Shown piece by piece: positions 19,340 to 30,744 of a DNA stretch of 64,000 nucleotides. Within the stretch, counting starts at the first letter, position 1; every line of letters starts with the position of its first letter. Made by a program: the position numbers and the translations under genes. The stretch spans positions 653,047 through 717,046 of the forward strand of contig NZ_KQ483358.1 in NCBI RefSeq assembly GCF_001432305.1, given 5' to 3'. Source of the stretch: Curvibacter sp. PAE-UM (lineage in GTDB: Bacteria > Pseudomonadota > Gammaproteobacteria > Burkholderiales > Burkholderiaceae_C). The notes under the pieces were generated by a model that saw nothing but the letters and a program-made list of their open reading frames with translations, did not search any database and was not told where the DNA came from.

Positions 19340-21553
19340 CTATGGCCGCCAGCGCCGCAGGAGCAGGGCATTGCTCATCACACTGACCGAGCTCATGGCC
19401 ATGGCCGCACCGGCGATCACCGGGTTGAGGTAGCCCAATGCGGCCAGGGGTATGCCGGCCACGTTGTAGATGAAGGCCCAGAACAGGTTCTGCCGGATCT
19501 TGGCCACGGTGCGGTCCGACACGTCGAGGGCCGCGGCCACCAGCAGCGGGTCGCCCCGCATCAGGGTGATGCCGGCCGCGTGCATGGCCACGTCGGTGCC
19601 GTTGCCCATGGCCATGCCGACGTCAGCCGCCGCCAGGGCCGGCGCATCGTTCACGCCGTCACCCACCATGGCCACGGTATGGCCGCCCTCCTTCAACCTG
19701 GCCACCATCGCCGCCTTGTCACCCGGCAGCACCTCGGCCAGCACTTCGCCGGCCTCGGGGCGCAGGCCCAGGCGACGCGCCATGATCTCGGCCGCGCCGC
19801 GGTTGTCGCCCGAGATCATGACCGTACGGATGCCGCGCGCACGCAACGCGGCCAAGGCCTCTTTCGCACCGGGCTTGGGTTCGTCGCCGAAAGCCAGCAA
19901 GGCGCGCAAGGTCAGGCCCTGCGTGGTGCGCTCGACCATGGCCGAGACGGTGGCGCCCTGCGCCTGCAGCGCGCCAGCGCGCGTCGCCAGCGCGCCCAGG
20001 CCGACACCGAGCTCCTCCATCCAGCGCAGGCTGCCGATCAGGTAGCTGGTCACGCCCACCTCGCCCTCGCTGCCACGGCCGGGCACGGCGCGCACGTTGT
20101 CCGGCGCCTGCACAGCCAGTTGACGGGCCTGCGCCGCCTGCACCACGGCACGTGCGAGCGGGTGTTCGCTGCCACTTTGCAGGCTGGCGGCAGCGGCCAG
20201 CAGGCGCGCCTCGTCCTGGTCCGAGGCCACCTCGAACGCGGTCAGCCGCGGCTGGCCCACGGTGAGCGTGCCGGTCTTGTCGAAAGCCACGGTGTCCACC
20301 TTGTGCGCAAGCTCCAGCGCCTGCGCGTCCTTGATCAGGATGCCGTGTTTCGCCGCCACCCCCGTCCCCGCCATGATGGCCGCCGGCGTGGCCAGACCCA
20401 GCGCACAGGGGCAGGCAATCACCAGCACCGCCACCGCGTGAATGATGGCCGACTCGCCCGAGGCGCCGGCCCACAACCAGCCCAGCAGGGTCAGCAGGGC
20501 GATCACCAGCACCACCGGCACGAACACCGCCGAGACCTGGTCGACCAGGCGCTGGATGGGTGCCTTGGCGGCCTGCGCGTCCTCCACCAGATGGATGATG
20601 TGCGCGAGCACGGTCTCGCTGCCCACGGCGCCGACCTGCAACACCACGCGACCGTCGCCATTGATGGAGCCGCCGGTCAGTTTGGCGCCGGCGTCCTTGG
20701 CCACGGGCAGGGGCTCGCCGGTCAGCATGGACTCGTCCACCTGCGTATGGCCTTCGAGCAGGATGCCGTCCACCGGGAAACGCTCGCCGGGTCGTACCAC
20801 CAGCTTGTCCCCCACCAGCACCTCGGCTACCGGCACGTCGACCTCGCCGTCCAGCCCGATCAGGTGCGCAATGTCCGGCCGCAAGGCATGCAGGGCGCGG
20901 ATGGCGCTCGTGGTCTGCCGTTTGGCCCGGGCCTCGAGCCACTTGCCCAGCAGCACCAGCGTCACCACCACGGCCGAAGCCTCGAAGTACAGGTGCGCCA
21001 TCTCGCCGTGCTCCGCCGACAGCCAGAGCCAGACCGACAGCGCCCAGCCCGCCGTGGTACCGATGGCCACCAGCAGATCCATATTGCCGGTCAGGGCCTT
21101 GAGCGCAAACCAGCCGGCCTTGTAGAAGCGCGCGCCGAGGATGAACTGCACCGGCGTGGCGAGCACGAATTGCACCCAGGCCGGCAGCATCCAGTGAAAA
21201 CCCGCCAGATCACCCAGCATGGGCACAACCAGCGGCAGGGACAGCAGCAGCCCGATGGCCACCGGGGCGAAACCGGTCCAGGGCGAGGCGTCCTCTTCCT
21301 GCTCCAGCGCATCCGCGGCACGCGGCTCGTAGCCGGCATCGCGCACGGCACGCCGCAGCCGCGCCTCGATCTGCTCCGAGGGCGCGAAGCTCACACGCGC
21401 CGACTCGGTGGCCAGGTTGACGGCGGCGTCACTGACGCCCGGCACCTTCTTCAGGGCCTTTTCGACCCGGCTCACGCAGGAAGCGCAGGTCATGCCGCCG
21501 ATGCCGAGGTCCAGCGTGGCGGAGGAGGATGCAATGGTCGTTGAAGTATTCAT
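19340..21553 (-). CDS. copA: Copper-exporting P1B-type ATPase CopA
   Basis: 737-aa inner-membrane ATPase exporting Cu+ from the cytosol. One N-terminal heavy-metal-associated domain has [15 protein letters not shown] (C23, C26). The actuator motif is MLTGEPLPV, the membrane metal site is CPC in [17 protein letters not shown], the phosphorylation site is [11 protein letters not shown], the [10 protein letters not shown] motif is present, and the hinge is [19 protein letters not shown] plus the HMA domain makes this copper/silver type. The ATG at 21553 sits almost at the predicted transcription start of its CueR-type promoter; an ATG at 21577 lies upstream of the -10 box and can be excluded. 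Confidence 0.93.
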   Translation of the reverse strand: MNTSTTIASSSATLDLGIGGMTCASCVSRVEKALKKVPGVSDAAVNLATESARVSFAPSEQIEARLRRAVRDAGYEPRAADALEQEEDASPWTGFAPVAIGLLLSLPLVVPMLGDLAGFHWMLPAWVQFVLATPVQFILGARFYKAGWFALKALTGNMDLLVAIGTTAGWALSVWLWLSAEHGEMAHLYFEASAVVVTLVLLGKWLEARAKRQTTSAIRALHALRPDIAHLIGLDGEVDVPVAEVLVGDKLVVRPGERFPVDGILLEGHTQVDESMLTGEPLPVAKDAGAKLTGGSINGDGRVVLQVGAVGSETVLAHIIHLVEDAQAAKAPIQRLVDQVSAVFVPVVLVIALLTLLGWLWAGASGESAIIHAVAVLVIACPCALGLATPAAIMAGTGVAAKHGILIKDAQALELAHKVDTVAFDKTGTLTVGQPRLTAFEVASDQDEARLLAAAASLQSGSEHPLARAVVQAAQARQLAVQAPDNVRAVPGRGSEGEVGVTSYLIGSLRWMEELGVGLGALATRAGALQAQGATVSAMVERTTQGLTLRALLAFGDEPKPGAKEALAALRARGIRTVMISGDNRGAAEIMARRLGLRPEAGEVLAEVLPGDKAAMVARLKEGGHTVAMVGDGVNDAPALAAADVGMAMGNGTDVAMHAAGITLMRGDPLLVAAALDVSDRTVAKIRQNLFWAFIYNVAGIPLAALGYLNPVIAGAAMAMSSVSVMSNALLLRRWRP

Positions 21554-21560
21554 GCGATGA

Positions 21561-21591
21561 ATTCTGAACCTTGCCACGATGGCAGGGTCAA
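21561..21591 (-). promoter_or_regulatory. CueR-type promoter/operator of copA
   Basis: On the minus strand TTGACC (21591-21586) and CAGAAT (21566-21561) are separated by 19 bp. The long MerR-type spacer carries the dyad-like ACCCTGCCATCGTGGCAAGGT. The site is nearly identical to the one 50-100 bp away that faces copZ-cueR. Transcription would start about 21554, leaving essentially no leader before the copA ATG. Confidence 0.75.
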
Positions 21592-21639
21592 ATCTTGCGC
21601 CAGATCAACCCTTCTGTCGAGAAGGTCGAAACCAGGGCC

Positions 21640-21670
21640 TTGACCTTCCCATCGTGGCAAGGTTCAGGAT
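21640..21670 (+). promoter_or_regulatory. CueR-type promoter/operator of copZ-cueR
   Basis: TTGACC (21640-21645), 19-bp spacer, then CAGGAT (21665-21670). The core ACCTTCCCATCGTGGCAAGGT is a dyad (ACCTT...AAGGT) very close to the known CueR operator form ACCTTCC-N7-GGAAGGT. It faces copZ and cueR, giving copper-responsive autoregulation. Confidence 0.78.
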
Positions 21671-21712
21671 ATGCTTCCCATGAAACAAATACCCAGCGAA
21701 AGGAACGTCCCC

Positions 21713-21910
21713 ATGAACCAGAACTTCAACGTCAGCGGCATGACCTGCGGTCACTGCGAAAAGGCCGTGACACGTGCCATCAAGCAGGTGGACCCGCAGG
21801 CCGAGGTCAAGATCGACCGCAGCAAGAACCTGGTGGAAGTGCAGTCGCAGCAAGCGCGCGAGACCCTGGCCCGGGCCATCGCCGAAGAAGGCTACACGGT
21901 CGCCGCCTGA
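21713..21910 (+). CDS. copZ: CopZ-like copper chaperone (HMA domain protein)
   Basis: 65-aa cytosolic metallochaperone consisting of one heavy-metal-associated domain. The Cu(I) site is GMTCGHCEKAVTRAI (C12 and C15 by count), and the C-terminal GYTV is the usual end of the fold. It delivers copper to CopA and CueR. The ATG at 21713 follows AAAGGAAC; an in-frame ATG at 21671 would overlap the -10/start region of the CueR-type promoter. It lies 5 bp upstream of cueR. Confidence 0.9.
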   Translation: MNQNFNVSGMTCGHCEKAVTRAIKQVDPQAEVKIDRSKNLVEVQSQQARETLARAIAEEGYTVAA

Positions 21911-21915
21911 CGGCC

Positions 21916-22332
21916 ATGGCGTACATGCTCTGGCCCGTCAACATCGGCAGCGCAGCCGAACTGTCCGGCGTCTCGGCCAAGATGGTGCGGCATTACGAGT
22001 CGCTCGGCCTGCTGCCGCGCGTGGCGCGCACCGACAGCGGCTACCGCCAGTACAGCGAGGCCGACGTGCACACGCTGCAATTCATCAAGCGCTCGCGCGA
22101 CCTCGGTTTTTCCATGGCCGAGATCGGCGAGCTGGTGACCTTGTGGCAGAACCGCCGGCGCACCAGCGCCAGCGTCAAGCGCATCGCCCAGAAACACGTG
22201 GACGAACTCGCCACGCGCATTGAAGCCATGCAATCGATGCAGCGCACACTGCGACAACTGCTGCACCACTGCCATGGCGACGAGCGGCCGGACTGCCCCA
22301 TCCTCGACGACCTGGCGCAACAAGGCGGTTGA
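21916..22332 (+). CDS. cueR: MerR-family copper-responsive regulator CueR
   Basis: 138-aa activator. The MerR winged-helix N-terminus is NIGSAAELSGVSAKMVRHYE followed by SLGLLPRVARTDSGYRQY. A long dimerisation helix follows, and the C-terminal metal loop HCHGDERPDCPIL holds two Cys (C119, C127) separated by seven residues. That is the CueR Cu(I)/Ag(I) spacing (as in C112/C120 of the E. coli protein). Start at 21916, or a second ATG at 21925; both lie just after copZ. It should act on both CueR-type promoters upstream. Confidence 0.92.
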   Translation: MAYMLWPVNIGSAAELSGVSAKMVRHYESLGLLPRVARTDSGYRQYSEADVHTLQFIKRSRDLGFSMAEIGELVTLWQNRRRTSASVKRIAQKHVDELATRIEAMQSMQRTLRQLLHHCHGDERPDCPILDDLAQQGG

Positions 22333-22384
22333 CGACACCGAGGCCCCGTCCAATAATGGTCTGCATCCACAACAGGAGCACAGC

Positions 22385-22588
22385 ATGAAAACCAATATCG
22401 GCGGCATGGAACGCGTCGCCCGCATTCTCGTAGGCGCCATCCTGGTCGGCCTTGCGGCCACCGGCACCGTCGGCTGGTGGGGCTGGCTAGGCGCCATCCC
22501 GCTGGCCACCGGCCTGATGGGCTGGTGCCCGCCCTACGCCATGCTGGGCATCAACACCTGCTCCGTCAAGGACGTCCCCAAGGCCTGA
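22385..22588 (+). CDS. DUF2892-family small inner-membrane protein
   Basis: 67 aa, start MKTNIGGMERVARILVGAIL. Two hydrophobic helices (about residues 12-30 and 32-50) surround GWWGWLGAIPLATGLMGWCP, and two Cys lie near the C-terminus (GWCPPYAMLGINTCSV). This matches the DUF2892/YgaP membrane-domain family, often found alone or fused to rhodanese domains; the molecular role is not established. The ATG at 22385 follows AGGAGCACAGC. It lies 52 bp after cueR and may be part of the copper-regulated transcript. Confidence 0.85.
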   Translation: MKTNIGGMERVARILVGAILVGLAATGTVGWWGWLGAIPLATGLMGWCPPYAMLGINTCSVKDVPKA

Positions 22589-22690
22589 TAACTGCACGGC
22601 GGCGCGGGGTTTCGGCCCCCGCTAACATCGGTCCATGCCCCGGGCCCTCCCGGCCCGGCAGTCATATCACCCGACAGGACTCCGCCGCCC

Positions 22691-23572
22691 ATGACCGTCA
22701 CCTCTCCCCGCGCCGTCGAACGCCTCGTCACCGGCCAGCCCACCACAGACGGGGCCGGTGTCAAGCTCACGCGCGTGCTCACGCACGACCTGCAGCGCCG
22801 GCTCGACCCTTTCCTGATGCTGGACAACTTCGCCAGCGATGACCCGGATGACTACGGCGCCGGTTTTCCCGATCACCCGCACAGGGGCTTCGAAACCATC
22901 ACCTACATGATTGCCGGGCGCATGCGCCACCGCGACAGCGCCGGCAACGAAGGCCTGCTGCAAAACGGCGGCGTGCAGTGGATGACGGCCGGTCGCGGCC
23001 TGATCCACAGCGAGCTGCCGGAGCAGCAAGCGGGTGTGATGGAAGGCTTCCAGCTCTGGCTCAACCTCCCGGGACGCGACAAGATGTGCGCGCCGGGCTA
23101 CCGCGACATCCAGAGCGCCGAGATTCCCGAGTTCACCACTGCGGAGGGCGTGACCGTGCGCGTGATCTCCGGCCACAGCCACGGTGTGAGCGGCGCCATG
23201 GCGCGCCCGGTCGAGGCCTACCCGACCGATCCGCTCTACCTGGACCTGCATTTCCCCGCCGGCGGCGCCGTCTTCAGCCAGCCGCTGCCGGCCGGCTACA
23301 ACGCTTTCCTCTATACCTACCGCGGCACCGTAGAGGTACTGGATGGCAGCGCGCAGGCCACCCCGGTGCCGCTGCACCGCATGGCCATCCTGGACAACAG
23401 CGGCGACGGCGTACGCCTGCAGGCCGATGCCGGCAGCACGCCCGCACGCGCCCTGCTGATCGCCGGCCGCCCGCTCAAGGAACCCATTGCCCAATACGGC
23501 CCCTTCGTCATGAACACGCGCGAAGAGCTGATGACCGCGGTGGAGGATTTCCAGAACGGGCGCCTGGCCTGA
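22691..23572 (+). CDS. Pirin-family protein
   Basis: 293-aa bicupin. The N-terminal cupin contains PFLMLDNFAS, FPDHPHRGFETITYM and GGVQWMTAGRGLIHSE, whose His/Glu residues (DHPHRGFET, HSE) form the pirin metal site. The C-terminal cupin contains the ligand-poor segment GYNAFLYTYRGTVEV and ends in PIAQYGPFVMNTREEL. Some bacterial pirins are quercetin dioxygenases or regulators of central metabolism; no specific activity can be assigned. It stands alone between the DUF2892 gene and the Spy-like gene. Confidence 0.92.
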   Translation: MTVTSPRAVERLVTGQPTTDGAGVKLTRVLTHDLQRRLDPFLMLDNFASDDPDDYGAGFPDHPHRGFETITYMIAGRMRHRDSAGNEGLLQNGGVQWMTAGRGLIHSELPEQQAGVMEGFQLWLNLPGRDKMCAPGYRDIQSAEIPEFTTAEGVTVRVISGHSHGVSGAMARPVEAYPTDPLYLDLHFPAGGAVFSQPLPAGYNAFLYTYRGTVEVLDGSAQATPVPLHRMAILDNSGDGVRLQADAGSTPARALLIAGRPLKEPIAQYGPFVMNTREELMTAVEDFQNGRLA

Positions 23573-23695
23573 CATCACCTGCGCGCCACATTCTTTACAC
23601 AGGCGATGCACACCCTCATCCCCGCGATACACAAGCCGCGCAGACTGCAGTCACCCTGTTACTTCACAACAGGTCTGATCTGAAAGGATGAGGAT

Positions 23696-24184
23696 ATGAA
23701 AGTCAACTTCAAACCCGTCGTGCTGGCCGCCGTGCTGGCCACGTCCACCCTGCTTGCCCTGGCACAGTCCGGACCCGGACCCGCAGCCGGACAAGGCACC
23801 GGCCCGGGCATGCACCAGCCTGATGGCGAGCGTCACGCCCGCAAGCAGGAACGCATGAAGGAGCACATGGCCAAGCGCTCGGCCGACCTCAAGGCCAAGC
23901 TCAAGCTGAGTGCCGAGCAGGAAAGCAACTGGAACGCCTTCCTCGCCGCCATGAAACCGCCGGCCCACGCTTCGATGCCCAAGCGCGAAGACATGGCCAA
24001 GCTCAGCACCCCCGAGCGCCTGGACAAGATGAACGAGCTGCGCAAGCAGCGGGATGCTGCCTTCGAGCAACGAGACGCGGCCACGCGGACCTTTTACGGT
24101 GCCCTGAACGCCGAGCAAAAGAAGGTCTTCGATGAAAGCACGGCCCGCTCGCACCGCCATGGACCCCATCGCGGGCACGGTTAA
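23696..24184 (+). CDS. Spy/CpxP-like periplasmic protein
   Basis: 162 aa. Signal peptide MKVNFKPVVLAAVLATSTLL, cut near ALAQ. The mature chain is highly charged and helical, with LKLSAEQESNWNAF resembling the LTxxQ signature of Spy/CpxP chaperones, and LNAEQKKVFDEST as the second repeat. The C-terminus RSHRHGPHRGHG is His-rich and could bind metal. It is followed 12 bp later by a DUF2189 gene and then DUF2788, forming a likely three-gene transcript. A role in envelope or metal stress is inferred. Confidence 0.78.
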   Translation: MKVNFKPVVLAAVLATSTLLALAQSGPGPAAGQGTGPGMHQPDGERHARKQERMKEHMAKRSADLKAKLKLSAEQESNWNAFLAAMKPPAHASMPKREDMAKLSTPERLDKMNELRKQRDAAFEQRDAATRTFYGALNAEQKKVFDESTARSHRHGPHRGHG

Positions 24185-24196
24185 CATCGGAGCCTG

Positions 24197-25018
24197 ATGA
24201 AACCCACCGCAGCACCTGTCATCCGCACGATCGATCTGCACCAGCCGATGCGCTGGCTGGTGCTGGGCTGGCGTGACATCGGACACTGCGGCTGGGTCAG
24301 CTTCGCGCACGGCCTGGTGCTGACCGTCGTCGGCCTGGGCCTGCTGGTGCTGGCACGTCACCAGTTCTGGTGGCTGGCCGGCGCCTTCTCCGGCCTGCTC
24401 GTGGTGGGACCGGTGCTCGCCACCGGCCTGTATGCACTCAGCCGGGCGGTGGAACGCGACGAGGCCAGGTCCTGGCGCCTGGTGCTGAAGACCTGGCTGA
24501 GCTGGCGTCGCCATGGGAGCGGTCGTGATGGCAAGGACTGGCGCCTGGTTCAATTCGGCCTGCTGCTGGGCCTGGCCGGCACCGGCTGGGTCCTGACCTC
24601 GGCCGCGCTGATCACGCTGATGTCGCCCGTGCCCATCGAACAGCCCCTGGATTTCCTGAAGTACGTGGTGCTGGCACGCGACAACTGGCTGTTCGAGGTC
24701 TGGCTGGCCCTGGGGGGCCTGATGGCCGCACCCATGTTCGCCTCCAGCGCCATTGCCATCCCCCTGCTGCTGGACCGCCGCATCAGCGTGCTGCAGGCCG
24801 TGATCACCAGCTGGGAAGCCGTGCTGAACAATCCCGTGCCCATGGCCTGGTGGGCCACGCTCATCATGGGCTTCAGCCTGCTGGGCCTGTTGTCGGCCCT
24901 GCTGGGGCTGATCGCCGTCATGCCCATGCTGGGACATGCCAGCTGGCATGCCTACCGTGACCTGGTGGATGCCTCGGCCTGGCCCGAGCGAACGACGGGT
25001 CAACCGGGAGCGTACTGA
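24197..25018 (+). CDS. DUF2189-family integral membrane protein
   Basis: 273 aa. The start region RTIDLHQPMRWLVLGWRDIG is typical of DUF2189. About six hydrophobic helices follow, including FAHGLVLTVVGLGLLVLARH and WWATLIMGFSLLGLLSALLG, and the family-typical FASSAIAIPLLLDRRISVLQ. Function unknown; in other proteobacteria the family often sits near cytochrome or redox genes. Its TGA overlaps the next ATG (TGATG), so the downstream gene is translationally coupled. Confidence 0.85.
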   Translation: MKPTAAPVIRTIDLHQPMRWLVLGWRDIGHCGWVSFAHGLVLTVVGLGLLVLARHQFWWLAGAFSGLLVVGPVLATGLYALSRAVERDEARSWRLVLKTWLSWRRHGSGRDGKDWRLVQFGLLLGLAGTGWVLTSAALITLMSPVPIEQPLDFLKYVVLARDNWLFEVWLALGGLMAAPMFASSAIAIPLLLDRRISVLQAVITSWEAVLNNPVPMAWWATLIMGFSLLGLLSALLGLIAVMPMLGHASWHAYRDLVDASAWPERTTGQPGAY

Positions 25019-25227
25019 TGTTCGGCTACACCGAGGAGCAGATCGCCGCCTTCGGCCTGTCCTTCGGCGTGGGCGCCTTCATGCTCTACATGCTGTTCAT
25101 CATCGCCCACCTGGCCTGGGAATCAAAAGCCGGGCGCTTCGGCACCTTTGTGCTGTTCCTGGGCCTGGCCTTCGGCATGGTGGGCTTTGCCGCCAAGTTC
25201 GTGATCCAGTGGATGCTGGAAAAATAA
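25018..25227 (+). CDS. DUF2788-family small membrane protein
   Basis: 69 aa with the start MFGYTEEQIAAFGLSFGVGA and two predicted membrane helices (about residues 12-32 and 43-65: FGTFVLFLGLAFGMVGFAAK). The length and pattern match DUF2788, a betaproteobacterial family of unknown role. It overlaps the end of the DUF2189 gene by one base and ends 12 bp from the opposing nnrU-like gene. Confidence 0.82.
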   Translation: MFGYTEEQIAAFGLSFGVGAFMLYMLFIIAHLAWESKAGRFGTFVLFLGLAFGMVGFAAKFVIQWMLEK

Positions 25228-25239
25228 GGCCGCGGCACT

Positions 25240-25818
25240 TCACCCAAACGGCTTGATGCCGATCAGCAGGCCGTGCAGGCCGAAGGCAAACACGGCCCAC
25301 CCGGCCACCCCCAGCACCACGGTCAGACCGGTGGCCACCCCACGGCCCGGCGGGTACGACACGCCATCGCGACGATCGCGACGGCGCGAGATGCTGAAAT
25401 TGAAGATGGCCCAGACCAGGAAAGCGCCGAACAGCAGCAGATGCGCCAGCATGCCGGTGGCGAGCAGGTGGGCCAGCGCCCAGGTCTTCACGCCCAGCAC
25501 CATGGGGTGGTGCAGGCGCGCCTTGATGGCATTGCCCGGTACGTAAGCCGCCGCGAGCAGTACAAAGGCCAGCAAGGTCAGCAGCGAGGCCACGTGGCGC
25601 AGGCCCGTGGGTGGGGTCCACAGGACCACCGGCTGCTCACGCGCCAGGTCGAAGCCCCAGGCGATCAAGGCCAGCCCGGCCAGCGACAGCAGGGAGTACA
25701 GGCCTTTCCAGGCCCCCTTGCCCAGGCGGGCGCGCATGCGCTGGCGCCAGTCCTCGGCGAACATGCGCACCGAGTGCACCCCCAGGAAGATCAGCAATCC
25801 GGCCAACAGCATTTTCAT
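25240..25818 (-). CDS. NnrU-family membrane protein
   Basis: 192-aa inner-membrane protein with about five helices. Family features include LIFLGVHSVRMFAEDWRQRM, GLYSLLSLAGLALIAWGF, NAIKARLHHPMVLGVKTWAL and HLLATGMLAHLLLFGAFLVW. NnrU was first named in denitrifiers and is related to isoprenylcysteine methyltransferase-like membrane proteins; the function is not settled. No denitrification genes are nearby. It is 23 bp downstream of the diguanylate cyclase gene on the same strand. Confidence 0.85.
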   Translation of the reverse strand: MKMLLAGLLIFLGVHSVRMFAEDWRQRMRARLGKGAWKGLYSLLSLAGLALIAWGFDLAREQPVVLWTPPTGLRHVASLLTLLAFVLLAAAYVPGNAIKARLHHPMVLGVKTWALAHLLATGMLAHLLLFGAFLVWAIFNFSISRRRDRRDGVSYPPGRGVATGLTVVLGVAGWAVFAFGLHGLLIGIKPFG

Positions 25819-25841
25819 CGGGGTTCTCCTGGAAGAAGTCG

Positions 25842-27389
25842 TCAGGCACCGATGACGCGGTTCTTGCCGGCACGCTTGGCCAGGTACATGGCCTGGTCGG
25901 CACGTTTGATGGCGTCAGCACCGGTTTCACCGGTGGCCAGCTGGGCCACGCCGGCACTGAAGGTGATCAGGATCTTTTCGTTGCCCGCGAGGAAAAAACG
26001 TTTGGTCAGCTCGCGCTGCAGGCGCGTCATGGCCTCCACGCCCTTGTCCAGCGGCGTGTCGGGCAGCAGCACGACGAACTCCTCGCCGCCATAACGTGCC
26101 AGCGTGTCCTGCGGGCGCATGCACTCGCGCGCCACCGTGGCCAGGTGCTTGAGCGCGGCGTCGCCGGTCTCGTGCCCCTTGCCGTCGTTGAGCTTCTTGA
26201 AGTTGTCGATGTCCAGCAAGGCCACCGACAGGATGGTGTCCTTGCGGCGCACGCCGGACACCTCGCGGTTCATGGCCTCGTCCAGGCCCTGGCGGTTGAG
26301 CGCGCCGGTCAGGCTGTCGTGGCGCGCCTGCGCGCTGACACGGTCGAGTTCGCGGTGCAGCTTGACCATCTCGGCTTCGGTAGCCTGCGCCTTCTCGCGC
26401 ATGGCACGCAGCTCGTCGCGCGCGCTGGTCGACTCGCTGGTCATGTGCCGCGTGGCGCTGATGACCTCCTTGAGCACGGGCGCGATCTCCTCGATCTTCT
26501 TGGCCTGCTCAATCTGGCGCATGCTCTCTTCCATCTTGCCCTGGTAGGCACCGCTGGTCTCGCTCATCTGCGACAGCCGGCTGATGAAGGTGGCCAGCAT
26601 CTGGCGCAGTTCTTCCTGGGCCTCCTGCGCCCGCCCCTTGGCTTCGGTCTGCTTGAAGAGCACATCCTTGAGGCGGCGCTCCACGTCGTCCAGGCGGCGC
26701 AAGGTCAGCGGCGGCTGGGCCGCCTCCTTGAGCGCATCGGTCTGGCCCTTGAGCCAGTTGTCGTCCGGGCTGAGCTCGCCGATGTTGTCGATGATGAGCT
26801 GCAGCAACTTGAGCAGGGTCAGGTGGATCTCGGCCTGGTCTTCGGCCGCAAAGGACAGGCGATGGCTGAAGTCGGCCAGCTGGGTCTTGACCTTGTAGGC
26901 CTCGGCCGCCGGATCGCGCAGGGCCTGGATGAGCTGCTGCATCTGCTCCTGGAAGCGGGCATCGTCCGTGCCCAGGGCGGGCTTGGCGTATTCGATCAGG
27001 CGTGCAATCTGCTCGAAGAATTCGGGCGTCAGTGCCGGTGCCGCGGTGGGCGTGGGCGCCAGCGGTGCCGGGGCCGAATCGCCGCTGCCCGGCATGGCAA
27101 ACCCGCTGTAGGCCACCAGCGCATTCTGCACGCCCAGCCAGTTGCGCTGCCCGATCGCGTACTCCAGCAGGCTGCGCTGCTTTTCCTGCCCCGGGTTGCG
27201 CGCCGGCAGCGCCTGGGCAATCTGCCGCAGGGGTTCTTCCGGGAAGGGCTGCACGTTCGGCATGCCCGCAATTTCGTTGTAGATCGCCTGGTAATTGACC
27301 GGCGTGGGCGCCAGCTGGCGCGCCGTGATCTGCTTGAGCGCCTCGCGCGCGATCTCGAAAGGTTTTTTATCACTCATGGGATGAGCCAT
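25842..27389 (-). CDS. GGDEF-domain diguanylate cyclase
   Basis: 515 aa. About 345 N-terminal residues are helical and include a predicted coiled coil (SARDELRAMREKAQATEAEM), with no membrane segment and no recognised sensor domain. The C-terminal GGDEF domain contains HDSLTGALNRQGLDEAM, SVALLDIDNFKKLND and the intact active-site ARYGGEEFVVLLPD. It should make cyclic di-GMP from GTP. No RxxD inhibitory site was seen just before GGEEF. Start is the ATG at 27389; an ATG four codons later is also possible. Confidence 0.9.
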   Translation of the reverse strand: MAHPMSDKKPFEIAREALKQITARQLAPTPVNYQAIYNEIAGMPNVQPFPEEPLRQIAQALPARNPGQEKQRSLLEYAIGQRNWLGVQNALVAYSGFAMPGSGDSAPAPLAPTPTAAPALTPEFFEQIARLIEYAKPALGTDDARFQEQMQQLIQALRDPAAEAYKVKTQLADFSHRLSFAAEDQAEIHLTLLKLLQLIIDNIGELSPDDNWLKGQTDALKEAAQPPLTLRRLDDVERRLKDVLFKQTEAKGRAQEAQEELRQMLATFISRLSQMSETSGAYQGKMEESMRQIEQAKKIEEIAPVLKEVISATRHMTSESTSARDELRAMREKAQATEAEMVKLHRELDRVSAQARHDSLTGALNRQGLDEAMNREVSGVRRKDTILSVALLDIDNFKKLNDGKGHETGDAALKHLATVARECMRPQDTLARYGGEEFVVLLPDTPLDKGVEAMTRLQRELTKRFFLAGNEKILITFSAGVAQLATGETGADAIKRADQAMYLAKRAGKNRVIGA

Positions 27390-27427
27390 TCAGCAGGCAT
27401 CGCCTGATTATGCGGTCAGGCACCATC

Positions 27428-28039
27428 CTATACCCGGGCATGCCGCGACAGGAGGGCCGAAACGCCCTGGCGCTGGCACTGCTGCAGGGCCATCAGCAGA
27501 TCATGGTCGACGGCCGCGACTTCGTGGCGACGCTGCAGGTCCTGCTGGATCTGGAGCAGCAACTCGGCCGCCATTTCAGCGTCCGCCAGCGCCCGGTGGG
27601 CCGCACCCGTGCGCGGCAGGCGGTGGTAATCCACCAGTGTGCCCAGCTTGTGGTTCGGCGCCTGGGGATAGAGCCGGCGCGACAGCAGCATGGTGCAGGC
27701 AAACGGCTGCCGGGCCGGCAAGCCCAGGCGGAACAACTCGCCCATCCAGAACTTGCGGTCGAAGGAGGCGTTGTGGGCCACCATGGGGGCGTCGCCCACG
27801 AAGTTACTGGCCTTGCGCATCACCTCGCTGGCGTCGGGTGCGGCTTGCACCATGGCATTGCTGATGCCGGTGAGCTGGGTGATAAAGGCGGGAATGTGGG
27901 CGCCAGCATTCATCAGGCTCTGAAAGCGGTCGACGATGCGCCCTTGTTCCACCAGCACGATGGCCACTTCCGTGGCGCGGGCGCCCTGTTCGGGTGAAAT
28001 ACCCGTGGTCTCGAAGTCGATGACGGCGACAGGCTTCAT
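27428..28039 (-). CDS. DEDDh 3'-5' exonuclease, DnaQ/PolC-epsilon-like
   Basis: 203-aa exonuclease of the RNase T/DnaQ superfamily. Exo I is AVIDFETTGISPEQGAR (D and E), Exo II is PMVAHNASFDRKFWMGEL, and Exo III is AAHRALADAEMAAELL, which supplies the H-x4-D pair. All DEDDh catalytic residues are therefore present. It is shorter than and differs from the replicative epsilon subunit; substrates may be DNA or RNA ends. It lies 33 bp downstream of gyrB on the same strand. Confidence 0.87.
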   Translation of the reverse strand: MKPVAVIDFETTGISPEQGARATEVAIVLVEQGRIVDRFQSLMNAGAHIPAFITQLTGISNAMVQAAPDASEVMRKASNFVGDAPMVAHNASFDRKFWMGELFRLGLPARQPFACTMLLSRRLYPQAPNHKLGTLVDYHRLPRTGAAHRALADAEMAAELLLQIQQDLQRRHEVAAVDHDLLMALQQCQRQGVSALLSRHARV

Positions 28040-28072
28040 GCCGGTGACAAGCCTGCGCCGCCTTGTCGGATC

Positions 28073-30658
<2,586 letters not shown>

Positions 30659-30744
30659 TTACTTCTCAACACTATTCAAACACTTGAATGAACAGACCCG
30701 CCATGAACCAGACGTTCATCGCGGGTCATGATCTTGCGCTCCTG

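Noticed and set aside
19580..21544. 654-codon open frame opposite copA
   Set aside because: Arg/His/Gln-rich translation mirroring the copA codons; no start context and no family resemblance.
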